Position numbers and translations under genes: made by a program
Notes under the pieces: model-generated
The model's database searches: none
Told to the model about the DNA's origin: nothing
The model's input: only the letters and a program-made list of their open reading frames with translations
Shown here: positions 43,924-55,839 of the stretch, one piece after another
Layout of the letters: each line of letters begins with the position of its first letter
Position numbering within the stretch: position 1 is the first letter of the stretch
Assembly (NCBI GenBank): GCA_037974665.1
Contig: CM075775.1
Location: 67,984,622-68,048,621, forward strand
From: Ehretia macrophylla
Taxonomy: Eukaryota > Streptophyta > Magnoliopsida > Boraginales > Ehretiaceae
Length of the DNA: 64,000 nucleotides
Direction: 5' to 3'

Positions 43924-44482
43924 GCCATGTTGAGGGCACAATTCCTATAGGTGTTAAAAGTTCACAATGCCAGCCTAGAGAGATGACCCATTCAAAAGGC
44001 CCAATGGGCTTAACAAAAACTCATCCACTTCAACAACGCAGCATCCTCGCAAGACGTGATATCGACACGTTGTAGGGCCCTCTGATGTCCTGCGAGTCAG
44101 GTTGTCGTCCTTTTAACAGCTCACGACGTATGATACGGGACGGAAAAACTGAGCAAAAGAAGAAAAGTGGCTTGAAACTAATGAAAATGTTCGATTTTGG
44201 TCTCCAAAAATGGGCACAGTGAGGAAGCTTGCTGCCCCCGTGGTAGAGCTCTCAGAGAGCTTTGCAACGGTATGCTGTGCGCCGCGTAACTCCTTACGGA
44301 TGAAAAGTTATAGGCACCGGAGCGACGGAGACCTGGTCACAAACCCTATGCCCTCGGTTTGCGGGCCTGGCCACTATGTGAAGCGAAGTTATCTTACCCA
44401 ATGTTCCGTGGGATTCGGTAATAGAGATTTGGTGGATAAAGTATCTTGGCAACCCTAACCAGGGCAAAAAAAATTGAAAAGC

Positions 44483-44600
44483 CGGTGCAACACGAGGACT
44501 TCTCAGGGGCTCACCCATCCTAGTACTACTCTCGCCCAAGCACGCTTAAATTCGAAGTTCTGATGGGATCCGGTTCATTAGTACTGGTATGATCGTACCC
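44483..44600 (-). rRNA. 5S rRNA gene, unit 42 (duplicate of unit 31)
   Basis: 118 nt with about eight differences, including CTTAAATTCGAAG at Box A, GGTTCATTAGTACTGG and GTACCC at the start (+ strand). Confidence 0.82.
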
Positions 44601-45160
44601 GTCATGTTGACAACACAATTCCTATATGTGTTAACGGTTCACAGTGCCAGCCTAGAGAGATGGCCTATTCAAAAGGCCCAATGGGCTTAACGACAACCCA
44701 TCCACTTCAACAACGCAGCATCCTCGCAAGACGTGATATCGACACGTTGTAGGGCCCTCTGATGTACCGCGAGTCAGGTTGTCATCCTCTTAACAGCTCA
44801 CGACGTACGATCCGGGACTAAAAAATAGGGCAAAAAAAGAAAAGTGTCCTGAAACTGATGAAAACATTCGATTTTGGGCTCTAAAAATGGGCACAGCGAG
44901 CAAGCTGGCTGCCCCCGTCGTAGAGCTCTCAGAGAGCTTTGCAACGGTATGCTGTGCGCCACGTAACTCCTTACGAATCAAAAGTTATGGGCACCGGAGC
45001 GACGGAGACCTGGTCAAAAACCCCACGCCCTCAGTTTGCTGGCCTGACCTCTACGTGAAACGAAGTTGTCTTGCCCAATGTTCCGTGGTATTCGGTAATA
45101 GAGATTTGGTGGATAAAGTATCTTGGCAACCCAAACCAGGGCAAAAAAAAATTGAAAAAG

Positions 45161-45278
45161 GGGTACAACACGAGGACTTCCCAGGGGGTCACCCATCTTA
45201 GTACTACTCTCGCCTAAGCACCCTTAACTTCGGAGTTCTGATGGGATCCGGTGCATTAGTGCTGGTATGATCGCACCC
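45161..45278 (-). rRNA. 5S rRNA gene, unit 43 (duplicate of unit 32)
   Basis: 118 nt with about four differences: GGGTACAAC, CATCTTAG, CGCCTAAGC and CACCCTT in Box A (+ strand). Confidence 0.86.
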
Positions 45279-45836
45279 GTCATGTTGAGGGCACAATTCC
45301 TAAATGTGTTAATGATTCACAGTGCCAGCCTAGAGAGATGGCCCATTCAAAAGGCCCAATGGGCTTAACGACAACCCATCCACTTCAACAACGCAGCATC
45401 CTCGCAAGACGTGATATCGACACATTGTAGGGCCCTTTGATGTCCCGCGAGTCAGGTTGTTGTCCTTTTAACAGCTCATGACGTACAATCTGGGACGAAA
45501 AAATAGAGCAAAAGAACAAAAGTGGCCAGAAACTGATAAAAACTTTCGATTTTGGGCTTCGGAAAGGGCACAACGAGCAGGCTAGCTACCCCCGTCGTAG
45601 AGCTCTCAGAGAGCTTTGCAACGGTATGCTGTGCGCCGCGTAACTCCTTACGGATCAAAACTTATGGGTACTGGAGCGACGGAGACCTGGTCACAAACCC
45701 TACGCCCTCGGTTTACAGGCCCGGCCTCTACATGAAGCGAAGTTGTCTTGCCCAATGTTCCATGGGATTCGGTAATAGAGATTTGGTGGATAAAGTATCT
45801 TGGAAACCCTAGCCAGGGCAAAAAAAATTGAAAAGG

Positions 45837-45954
45837 GGGTGCAACACGAGGACTTCCCAGTGGGTCACCCATCCTAGTACTAATCTCACCCAAGCACGCT
45901 TAACTTCGGAGTTCTTATGCGATCCGGTGCACTAGTGCTGGTATGATCGCGCCC
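45837..45954 (-). rRNA. 5S rRNA gene, unit 44 (duplicate of unit 33)
   Basis: 118 nt with about seven differences, including CTAATCTCACCC in the intermediate element, CTTATGCG and GCGCCC at the start (+ strand). Only 33 bp of upstream sequence remain before the retrotransposon, so the TATA-like box is kept and the TGGGCY cluster is lost. Confidence 0.84.
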
Positions 45955-46260
45955 GTCATGTTGAGGGCACAATTCCTATATGTGTTAGAATACCGCTGCA
46001 ACTTTGATGACTATGTTTGAAGACTCTAACCTTAGTTAATGAACTTGACCTTAAGATCAAATGGGGAATAGTGTCGTTCAAAGAAAAGAACTATAAATGT
46101 AGAGGTCACACCGAACTAAATGATTGGAGAAATATAGGAAGTGAATTGGTTATGGTAAGAGATCACCAAACACGGGACGAACCGGAGTAGGAAGAATAAC
46201 AAGGGTCAGAATCCGTCTAAATGACCTCAATAGGCAAGAATGAATTTCGGGACGAAATTC

Positions 46261-46277
46261 TTTTAAGGAGGGGAGGA
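46261..46277 (+). other. Polypurine tract of the truncated element
   Basis: TTTTAAGGAGGGGAGGA is identical to the tract at 3481-3497 and lies immediately before the LTR. Confidence 0.85.
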
Positions 46278-49200
46278 TGTGAGGCCCGACCCCGAATAAC
46301 GTGTGTTACCTTGATTTGCGTGCCATAGACCCCTAATTATATGACCGACCTTGGATTACGTGTCATGTCTTGGTTTTCGTGCATACCTCGTCATACGTGC
46401 CTTGACCTAGAATAGTGTGCCCTAATCCCCGACTCACGTTCGGTACCTAGAAATACGTGCCCTGACCTCGATGTACATGCATTACCTCGTTTCGTGTGCC
46501 CTAACCTTGAACTGCGTACCTTAACCTAGGTTTAAGAGTCGTACCTCAATTTGCGTGCATTGCATTGGATTACGTGCCTTGCATTGGTTTACGTGCATTC
46601 ACCTAGGATTGCGTGCATTAGTCTTGAAGTCCGTGTCTTACCTCGTAGTTCATGTCTACCTCGTGATTCGTGCCCTGTATTGATTTCTGTGTGTGTCTCG
46701 TTGTGCATGCCCTAGACTTAAGAAAGCGTGCCCGCACGCTAATCAATAAAGAATCGTACACAAAGCACTAGACTATAAAATAATCCTACAAACACCACTA
46801 ACTATTATTATAATCCTAATTCAAATCTCTACAAAATCCACTAACACCTAAATATTATATTTTAAACTCACTACATGACAAAATCTCACAAACCTCTAAA
46901 CATATCCTATATTCTATTCTACCTAAAATCCCTAAATACCCAACATTCTCTTACACACATGTTAAAACAATTCAAAAGATGACACAAATCTGAATTTTTG
47001 CATGCCCAAGGCCAACATATGCATCAACTTTTGCAAAAGCCTCATTTTTCTCTCATTTCTCTCACTTTCCTCACATTTTCTCTCTCTCCCTCTCACTCTC
47101 TCTCTCCATTTCGGTTTTGGCTGAGTTCTCTCCACCTCTTAGCTCATCTTCATCATCCTATGGTGCATCAAGACAAACCACAAGCAAAGAAACTCACCCA
47201 AGCAAGCTAGGATGCAAGAAACACACATGCAAGCATTTTGAGTCACCATTTTCGGCCTTGGTGAGTTTTTAAGCTTCCATTTCTTTTCTTCTTGTTCTAA
47301 CCTCATGCATGTGCTAAGAGATTGATCACTAAGCTAGGAAAAATAGAGAAAAGCTAGTTGGAATCTCGGCTAAGCAAGAAGAAGAAGAGATTTGAGCTTC
47401 AACAAGGTTTTTGAGCATTTTTTGGGTTGATTGCAAAGGTGAGGGCTAAAACCTTTTGAAAACTCTTCAAAAATCCACATGCATGCTAATAAATGTGTGT
47501 ATTTGCTTCTGTACTTGAGCTATGTGGTCGTTCATAAGCTTAAACAACCAAGCATGGCAAGATCTTGGCTTGAAAATGATGCTAGGTGAAGTCGAAATTG
47601 TTGACAGCTCTCTGACCAGTCTGTTCGAGGTACGTTTAGATAGGAAAATGATGTTAAAAATACATGAAAATTGGTAGGTGACTAGTTTGGACAGTTTTTA
47701 ACATTTTTTCCAGAAATAGGCTGAAGGTAATTTTGATTCTAAAGTCATCAAAATGGCAAATCTTTAAAATGTGACCAAATCTGGAAATCTGAAAAAATGA
47801 AGCAGGTTTTGGCAGATGCACTGACCTTGTGGAACGAACCATATTTTACTTAGTAAATGATGTCCAAAATGTATTAAATTTGGTGCGCTGCTATATTTTT
47901 CAGTTCTGGAAAATTTTGTCAGAAATGGACCAAGGCTAAAACTGACCCTAAGGACCTCAAAAACATCAATTTCTGAAAAGTGTGCAAATCTGGACAGTTT
48001 TGTGCTATTCCACTGTTTCGGCTATATCTAATGATCCCGAACTCCAATTGATGCAAGGTTTGTTTCTGATTTTAGTTAACTTCTTAAGCTTTAATTTGAC
48101 ATCTTATTCACTGAATTTGGATATTGTTTGCTTATCCGATTGATTGTGAGAAAACAGCCTGTTGCAGTAAGGGTTTCACTTAATGTTGTGCTTGGAAATA
48201 TTGTTGTGACTCCTCTTGTTGAATTAGATGCTTGGGATTGTAGCTACGGGATGTTGTGTGGACTGTTTTGAATGATTGAGGATGTTGAATTAAATGATGC
48301 ATGGTTTGAGATTGACCTTGAGTTGGGTTGAGGCCCAAATTGCACGAATATACATGAAATGGAAACCCTAATGACTAGGTAGTTTTGCTAAGTATTGATC
48401 AATTGGATATTGTTTGGGAATTATATGTTAGTGGGCTGCCCGTTAATGTCTTATAACTTCAAATGTGTTTTTGACCATTGCATGTTGGCAAATAAGCTTT
48501 TCTTGCACCCGAATCCATGATTGATGTCATTGCATGTTGAATAATCTTATCACTTGATCACGTGGACTTCTTAATGAGTTATATGGCCTGTTTTACATGT
48601 GTTACATGGCTGCCCGTTTAATTTTCATATAACTCTATATGCCTTCAAGTGAAATTTTCCTGTCTTATCGTGCCTTGCTTGTTTACCTGTCATAAATGTG
48701 TATTGCATACAAGGTTGCAACCTTTCCTGTTGGCATGGTAGCGATCACGCACATCTGGCGGTATCGGGCTTGCCGGTGCACCCGTGACTACCATGGTCCC
48801 ATTCCCTCTCTTGCTTGGGGGCTAGACTTCCTCGAAGAGTTGGGTCGTAGGATTTCGGGGTACATCCGGAGTACACCCACCTGGCGTGTTTGGGGGATGA
48901 TTTGAAGTCGGCCGCAACAATTGATTCTGGAACTGATCTAAGAGCAAAAGCTCACCGTATCCTTTTACTATTTGTATAAGTACTCTCGCTTGGTTCCTAG
49001 AGAACCTCGGGGAGGAAAGACTGGTATTTCTGTTCCTGTACTTATATTATTGTTACATTCATGCTTGCAAAAAGATTTTCATAAGTTGAACCGGAAAATG
49101 AGTTTCAAAACCTATTTCTCGTTCCCCCTCGCTGAGTTCATAAGGACTCTCCCTATTTTATCATCTCAGGTGAAGAAGATCAAGAACAGGTACTCGAGGA

Positions 49201-49863
49201 CGATGTGCCTAACAATGATTCCTTGGAGTGATTGCCTGTCCCTACGTGCTTTTGTGCTTTGCCTGAAAGTGGTTGCTATATGGATGTTGTGTTTGATTGC
49301 AAACTACTCATTTTATTGATGTAAATGACCCTGTTGTAATTTGGGTCTAATTATGAGATTGTACTATCTATAATCGGACGAACTTTTATTAGGTTGTTTG
49401 CTTTCATTTTCTTCATTAGTAGTTATCGTAGGCATTCAAACCACTAGATGAACAATCAACTAAGTTAATTCTATCTAATTTCACTTAGGTGCTCATTTAC
49501 AAACTAAAGGTTAATAGGTACTTGCATGATAGGAAATTGACAAATAAACGGGACATAGTTATCATGTTAGGCTTATTAACCAAATGAGACTTTCAAGATA
49601 AACTAGTAGGCAAATCGGTTGGTGACAAATAGGAGTCCTTAATGGAATTGGATTAATGATTGGAATAATTGAGGCATTTAGAGAATTAGGTCAAACCAAA
49701 GAGCCCAATTACAGCCGTTATGCTGCCGGTTTACTGAAAATTTTTGGAGTTTAGGCGTAAACGTTAAGCGTTAAATCTTCATGAACGGTTAAGTATGTGA
49801 AATGATATGAACGTTTAGATCACACCCTTGTCTAACCTTCATAGGCCGGGTTGGGGCGTGACA
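46278..49863 (+). repeat. LTR of the truncated Ty3-type element
   Basis: TGTGAGGCCCGAC to GGGGCGTGACA. It aligns along its length with 3498-9347 once the nested solo LTR is removed, with many small differences, so they are separate copies and not a pair. It contains CT-rich microsatellite-like sequence at 47045-47110, the internal duplication (about 47686-47790 against 47903-48000), the GC-rich module at 48700-48905 and the stem-loop module at 49134-49347. No gene is seen. Confidence 0.88.
49134..49347 (+). promoter_or_regulatory. LTR module: stem-loop, CAG|G site, acidic frame, second stem-loop (Ty3 LTR, copy 2)
   Basis: Same GAGTTC/GGACTC stem as copy 1 (49134-49149) and CTCAG ending at 49169. 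The phase-2 frame from 49172 again has exactly 20 codons including the TGA (49229-49231). It is acidic although several residues differ from copy 1. The second stem is GACCC (49327-49331) with GGGTC (49343-49347): one C and one G fewer than copy 1, so the stem has shortened on both sides together. Confidence 0.5.
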
Positions 49864-50426
49864 CCTGTCATGTTGAGGGTACAATTCCTATATGTGTTAA
49901 CGGTTCATAGTGCCAGCCTAGAGAGATGGCCCATTCCAAAGGCCCAATGGGCTTAACGACAACCCATCCGCTTCAACAACGCAGCATCCTCGCAACACGT
50001 GATATCGACACGTTGTAGGGCCCTCTGATGTACCGCAAGTCAGGTTGTCATCCTTTTAACAGCTCATGACGTACGATCCGGGACGGAAAAACAGGGCAAA
50101 AGAAGAAAAGTGTCCTGAAACTGATGAAAACATTCAATTTTGGGGCTCCAAAAAGGGGCACAGTGAGCAAGCTGGCTACCCCCGTCGTAGAGCTCTTAGA
50201 GAGATTTGGAACGGTATGCTGTGCGCCGCGTAACACATTACGGATCAAAAGTTATGGGCACTGGAGCGACGGAGACCTGGTCACAAACCCTATGCCCTCG
50301 ATTTGCGGGCCTGGCCTCTACGTGAAGCGAAGTTGTCTTCCCCAATGTTCTGTGGGATTCGGTAATAGGGATTTGGTGGATACAGTATCTTGGCAACCCT
50401 AGCCAGGGAAAAAAATATTGAAAAGG

Positions 50427-50544
50427 GGGTACAACCCGAGGACTTCCCTAGGGGTCACCCATCCTAGTACTACTCTCGCCCAACCACGCTTAACTTTGGA
50501 GTTCTGATGGTATCTGGTACATTAGTGCTGGTATGATCGCACCC
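50427..50544 (-). rRNA. 5S rRNA gene, unit 45
   Basis: 118 nt with about nine differences, including CCCTAGGGG in Box C and CCAACCACG in Box A (+ strand). Confidence 0.82.
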
Positions 50545-51103
50545 GTCATGTTGAGGGCACAATTCCAATATGTGCTAACGGTTCACAGTGCCAGCCTAGA
50601 GAGATGTCCCATTCAAAAGGCCCAATGGGCTTAACGACAACCCATCCGCTTCAACAACGCAGCATCCTCGCAAGACGTGATATCGACACGTTGTAGGGCC
50701 CTTTGATGTACCTTGAGTTAGGATGTCGTCCTTTTAACAACTCATGACGTACGATTCGGGACTGAAAAATAGGGCAAAAGAAGAAAAGTGTCCTGAAACT
50801 GATGAAAACATTCGATTTTGGGCTCCCAAAATAGGCACAGTGAGCAAGCTGGCTGCCCCCGTCGTAGAGCTCTCAGAGAGCTTTGCAACGGTATGCTGTG
50901 CGCCGCATAACTCCTTACGGATCAAAAGTTATGGGCGCCGGAGCGACAGAGAGCTGGTCACAAACCCTACGCCCTCGGTTTGAGGGCCCGGCCTCTACGT
51001 GAAGCGAAGTTGTCTTGCCCAATATTCCGTGGGATTCGGTGATAGAGATTTGGTACATAAAGTATCTTGGCAACCCTAACCAGGGCAAAAAAAATTGAAA
51101 AGG

Positions 51104-51221
51104 GGGTGCAACACGAGGACTTCCCAGGGGGTCACCCATCCTAGTACTATTCTCGCCCAAGCACGCTTAACTTCGGAGTTCTGATGGGATTCGGGGCACT
51201 AGTGCTGGTATGATCGCACCC
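51104..51221 (-). rRNA. 5S rRNA gene, unit 46
   Basis: 118 nt with four differences (CTATTCTC, GATTCGGGGCACTAG on the + strand). Boxes A and C are intact. Confidence 0.88.
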
Positions 51222-51779
51222 GTCATGTTGAGGGCACAATTCCTATATGTGTTAACGGTTCACAGTGTCAGCCTAGAGAGATGGCCCATTCAAAAGGCCC
51301 AATGGGCTTAACGACAACCCATCTGCTTCAACAACGCAGCATCCTCGTAGGACGTGATATCGACACGTTGTAGGGCCCTCTGATGTACCGCGAGTCAGGT
51401 TGTCGTCCTTTTAACAGCTCAAAATGTACGATCCGAGACGAAAAAACAGGGCAAAAGAAGAAAAGTGCCCTAAAACTGATGAAAACGTTCGATTTTGGGC
51501 TCCAAAAATGGGCACTGCAAGTAAGCTGGCTGCCCCGTCGTAGATCTCTCAGAGAGCTTTGCAACAGTATGTTGTGCGCCACGTAACTTCTTACGGATCA
51601 AAAGTTATGGGCACCGGAGCGACGGAGACCTGGTCACAAACCCTACGCCCTCGGTTTGCGGGCCCGGCCTTTACGTGAAGCGAAGTTGTCTTGGCCAATG
51701 TTCCGTGGGATTCGGTAATAGTGATTTGGTGGATAAAGTATCTTGGCAACCCTAGCCAGGGCAAAAAAAATTGAAAAGG

Positions 51780-51897
51780 GGGTGCAACACGAGGTCTTCC
51801 CAGGGGGTTACCCATCCTAGTACTACTCTCGCCCAAGCACGTTTAACTTCCGAGTTCTGATGGGATCCTGTGCATTAGTGCTGGTATGATCGCACCC
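51780..51897 (-). rRNA. 5S rRNA gene, unit 47
   Basis: 118 nt with about five differences: GAGGTCTTC, GGTTACCC in Box C, CACGTTTAAC in Box A, TTCCGAG and TCCTGTG (+ strand). Confidence 0.86.
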
Positions 51898-52456
51898 GTC
51901 ATGCTGAGGGCACAATTCCTATATCTGTTAACGGTTCACAGTGCCAACCTAGAGAGATAGCCCATTCAAAACGCCCAATGGGCTTAACAACAACCCATCC
52001 GCTTCAACAACGCAGCATCCTCGCAAGACGTGATATCGACACGTTGTAGGGCCCTCTGATGTACCACGAGTAAGGTTGTCGTCCTTTTAACAGCTCACGA
52101 TGTACGATCCGGGATGGAAAAATAGGGCAAAAGAAGAAAAGTATCCTGAAACTGATGAAAATGTTCGATTTTGAGCTCCAAAAACAGGCACAGCGAGCAA
52201 GCTGGCTGCCCCCGTCGTAGAGCTCTCAAAGAGCTTTGCAACAGTATGCTGTGCTCTGCGTAACTCCTTACGGATCAATAGTTATGGGCACCAGAGCGAC
52301 GAAGACCTGGTCACAAACCCAACGCCCTCAGTTTGCGGGCCCGACCTCTACGTGAAGCGAAGTTGTCTTGCCCAATGTTCCGTGGGATTCGATAATAGAG
52401 ATTTGATGGATAAAGTATCTTGGCAACCCTAACCAGGGCAAAAAAAATTGAAAAGG

Positions 52457-52574
52457 GGGTGCAACACGAGGACTTCTCAGTGGGTCACCCATCCTAGTTC
52501 TACTCTCGCCCAAGCACGCTTAACTTAGGAGTTCTGATGGGATCCGGTGCATTAGTGCTGGTATGATCGCACCC
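52457..52574 (-). rRNA. 5S rRNA gene, unit 48
   Basis: 118 nt with about four differences (CTCAGTGGG in Box C, CTAGTTCTAC, CTTAGGAG on the + strand). Confidence 0.87.
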
Positions 52575-53134
52575 GTCATGTTGAGTGCACAATTCCTATA
52601 TGTGTTAACGGTTCACAGTGCCAACCTAGAGAGATGGCCCATTCAAAAGGCCCAATGGGCTTAACGACAAACCATCTGTTTCAACAACGCAGCCTCCTCG
52701 CAAGACGTGATATTGACATGTTGTAGGGCCCTCTGATGTACCGCGAGTCAGGTTGTCGTCCTTTTAACAGCTCACGACGTACGATACGGGACAGAAAAAC
52801 AGGGCAAAAGAAGAAAAGTGTCTTGAAACTAATGAAAACGTTCAATTTTGGGCTCCAAAAAGAGGCACAGCGAGCAGGCTGGCTGCCCTCGTCGTGCAGC
52901 TCTCAGAGAGCTTTGCAACGGTATGTTGTGCGCCGTGTAACTCCTTACGGATCAAATGTTATGGGCTCCGGAGCGACGGAGACCTGGTCACAAACCCTAC
53001 GCCCTCAGTTTGTGGGCCCGGCTTCTACGTGAAGCGAAGTTGTCTTGCCCAATGTTCCGTGGGATTCGGTAATAGAGATTTGGAGGATAAAATATCTTGG
53101 CAATCCTAACCAGGGCAAAAAAAAATTGAAAAGA

Positions 53135-53252
53135 GGGTGCAACACGAGGACTTCCCAGGGAGATACCCATCCTTGTACTATTCTCGCCCAAGAACGCTTA
53201 ACTTCGGAGTTCTGATGGGATCCGTTGCATTAGTGATGGTATGATTGCACCC
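53135..53252 (-). rRNA. 5S rRNA gene, unit 49
   Basis: 118 nt with about nine differences. Box C is damaged (GGGAGATACCC on the + strand) and Box A carries AAGAACGC. Probably silent. Confidence 0.81.
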
Positions 53253-53810
53253 GTCCTGATGAGGGCATAATTCCTATATGTGTTAACGGTTCACAGTGCC
53301 AGCCTAGAGAGATGGCCCATTCAAAAGGCCCAATGGGCTTAACGACAACCCATCCGCTTCAACAACGTAGCATCCTCGCAAGACGTGATTTTGACCCATT
53401 GTAGGGCCTTCTGATGTACCGCGAGTCAGGTTGTCATCCTTTTAACAGCTCACGACGTACGATACGGGACGGAAAAACAGGGCAAAAGAAGAAAAGTATC
53501 CTGAAACTGATGAAAACATTCGATTTTGGGCACCAAAAAGGGCACAGTGAGCAAGCTGGTTGCACCAATCGTAGAGCTCTCGGAGAGCTTTGCAACGGTA
53601 TGCTGTGCGCCGCGTAACTCCTTACGGATCAAATGTTATGGGCACCGGAGCGACGGAGACCTGGTCACAAACCCTACGCCCTCAGTTTGCGGGCCCGGCC
53701 TTTACGTGAAGCGAAGTTGTCTTGCCCAATGTTCCGTGGGAGTCGATAATAGAGATTTGGAGGATAAAGTATCTTGGCAATCCTAACCGGGGCAAAAAAA
53801 ATTGAAAATG

Positions 53811-53928
53811 GGGTGCAACACGAGGACTTCCCAGGGGGTCAACCATCCTAGTACTACTCTCGCCCAAGAATGCTTAACTTCGGAGTTCTGATGGGATACG
53901 TTGCATTAGTGCTGGTATGATCGCACCC
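53811..53928 (-). rRNA. 5S rRNA gene, unit 50 (first half of a dimer)
   Basis: 118 nt with about five differences (CAACCATCC, AAGAATGC, GATACGTTGC on the + strand). Unit 52, 1354 bp away, shares the last two sites in similar form. Confidence 0.86.
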
Positions 53929-54487
53929 GTCATGATGAGGGCACAATTCCTATATGTGTTAGCGGTTCACAGTGCCAGCCTAGAGAGATGGCCTATTCAA
54001 AACGCCCAATGGGCTTAACGACAACCCATCCGCTTCAACAACGCAGCATCCTCGCAAGACGTGATATAGACACGTTGTAGGGCCCGCTGGTGCACCACGA
54101 GTCAGGTTGTTGTCCTTTTAACAGCTCACGATGTACGATACGGGACGGAAAAACAAGGCAAAAAAAGAAAAGTCTCTTGAAACTGATGAAAATGTTCAAT
54201 TTTGGGCTCCAAAAATGGGCACATTGAGCAAGCTGGTTGCCCCCGTCGTAGACCTCTCAGAGAGCTTTGCAACAGTATGTTGTGCGCCGCGTAACTCCTT
54301 ACGGATCAAATGTTATGGGCACATGAGCGACGGAGACCTGGTCACAAACCCTACGCCCTCGGTTTGCGGGCTCGGCCTCTACGTGAAGTGAAGTTGTCTT
54401 GTCCAATGTTCCGTGGGATTCGGTAATAGAGATTTGGTTGATAAAGTATCTTGGCAACCCTAACCAGGGCAAAAAAAATTGAAATGG

Positions 54488-54605
54488 GTGTGCAACATGA
54501 GAACTTCCCAGGGGGTCACCCATCCTAGTACTACTGTCGCCCTAGCACGCTTAACTTCAGAGTTCTGATGGGATGCGAGGGATTAGTGCTGGTGTGATCG
54601 CACCC
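54488..54605 (-). rRNA. 5S rRNA gene, unit 51 (diverged)
   Basis: 118 nt with about eleven differences spread over the gene (GTGTGCAACATGAGAAC, CTGTCGCCCTAGC, GATGCGAGGGATTAG on the + strand). Probably silent. Confidence 0.78.
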
Positions 54606-55164
54606 GTCATATTGAGGGCATAATTCCTATATGTGTTAACGGTTCACAGTGCCAGCCTAGAGAGATGGCCCATTCAGAAGGCCCAATGGGCTTAACGACA
54701 ACCCATCCACTTTAATAACGCAGCATCCTCGCAAGACGTGATAGTGACACGTTGTAGGGCCCTCTGATGTACCGCGAGTCAGGTTGTCATCCTTTTAACA
54801 GCTCACGACGTACGATCTGAGACGAAAAAACAGGGCAAACGAAGAAAAGTGTCTTGAAAATGATGAAAACATTCAATTTTGGGCTTCAAAAATGGGCACA
54901 AAGAGCAAACTAGCTGCCCCCGTCGTAGAGCTCTCAGAGAACTTTGCAACGGTATGCTGTGCGCTGCGTAACTCCTTACGGATCAAAAGTTAAGGGCACC
55001 GGAGCGACGGAGACCTGGTCACAAACCCTACGCCCTCGGTTTACGGGCCCAGCCTCTACGTGAAGCGAAGTTATGTTGCCCAATGTTCCTTAGGATTCGG
55101 AAATAGAAATTTGGAGGAAAACGTATCCTGGCAATCCTAACCAGGGCAAAAAAAATTGAAAAGG

Positions 55165-55281
55165 GGGTGCAACACGAGGACTTCCAGGGGGTCACCCATC
55201 CTAGTACTACTCTCGCCCAAGAACGCTTAGCTTCGGAGTTCTGATGGGATGCGTTGCATTAGTGCTGGTATGATCGCACCC
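55165..55281 (-). rRNA. 5S rRNA gene, unit 52, 1-nt deletion
   Basis: 117 nt: one C is missing at the Box C edge (CTTCCAGGGGG on the + strand). Other changes are AAGAACGCTTAGC and GATGCGTTGC, mostly shared with units 49 and 50. Confidence 0.83.
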
Positions 55282-55839
55282 GTCATGATGAGGGCACAAT
55301 TCCTATATGTTTTAACGGTTCACAGTGCCAGCCTAGAGAGATAGCCCATTCAAAAGGCCCAATGGGCTTAATGATAACCCATCCGCTTCAACAACGCAGC
55401 ATCCTCGCAAGACGTGATATCGGCACGTTGTAGGGCCCTCTGGTGCACCACGAGTTAGGTTGTCGTCCTTTTAACAGCTCACGACGTACGATACGGGACA
55501 GAAAAATAGGGAAAAAAAAGAAAAGTCTCTTGAAACTGATTAAAAGGTTCGATTTTGGGCTCCAAAAATGGGCACATTGAGCAAGCTGGCTGCCCCCATC
55601 GTAGAGCTCTCAAAGAGCTTTGCAACGGTATGTTGTGCGCCACGAAACTCCTTACGGATCAAATGTTATGGGCACCGGAGCGACGAAGACCTGGTCACAA
55701 ACCCTACGCCCTCGGTTTGCGGGCCCTACCTCTACGTGAAACGAAATTGTCTTGCCCAATGTTCCGTGGGATTCGGTAATAGAGATTTGGTGGATAAAGT
55801 ATCTTGGCAACCCTAACCAGGCAAAAAAAATTGAAATGG

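Larger units (their letters stand above)
27022..45987 (-). repeat. 5S rDNA tandem array, block B
   Basis: The longest uninterrupted run: the 5' part of unit 16 and units 17-44. Most units are 673-678 bp apart. Exceptions are 615 bp (spacer deletion of about 62 bp at 28735, where AAAACGTTCGA joins GAGCCTTGC), 658 bp (about 19 bp lost at 37628 between CCTC repeats) and 663 bp (about 14 bp lost near 42396). Units 27-33 are duplicated as units 38-44. The right edge lies 33 bp upstream of the start of unit 44, against a truncated retrotransposon. No spacer gene is seen. Confidence 0.95.
45988..49863 (+). mobile_element. 5'-truncated Ty3-type LTR element: internal remnant plus 3' LTR
   Basis: About 290 bp of internal sequence, a polypurine tract and a 3586-bp LTR homologous to 3498-9347. 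The first 255 bp (45988 to about 46242) do not match the polyprotein end of the first element and show no coding motif; the last bases before the tract (GAATTTCGGGACGAAATTC) are the same. The left end lacks a terminal TG and there is no simple target duplication, so the 5' side was lost. Array sequence from the gene start to GTGTTA is present on both sides of it. Confidence 0.88.

Noticed and set aside
47041-47110. CT-rich stretch as a functional promoter
   Set aside because: Microsatellite-like CTCTCT sequence occurs in both Ty3 LTR copies with no further support for a core promoter at this position.
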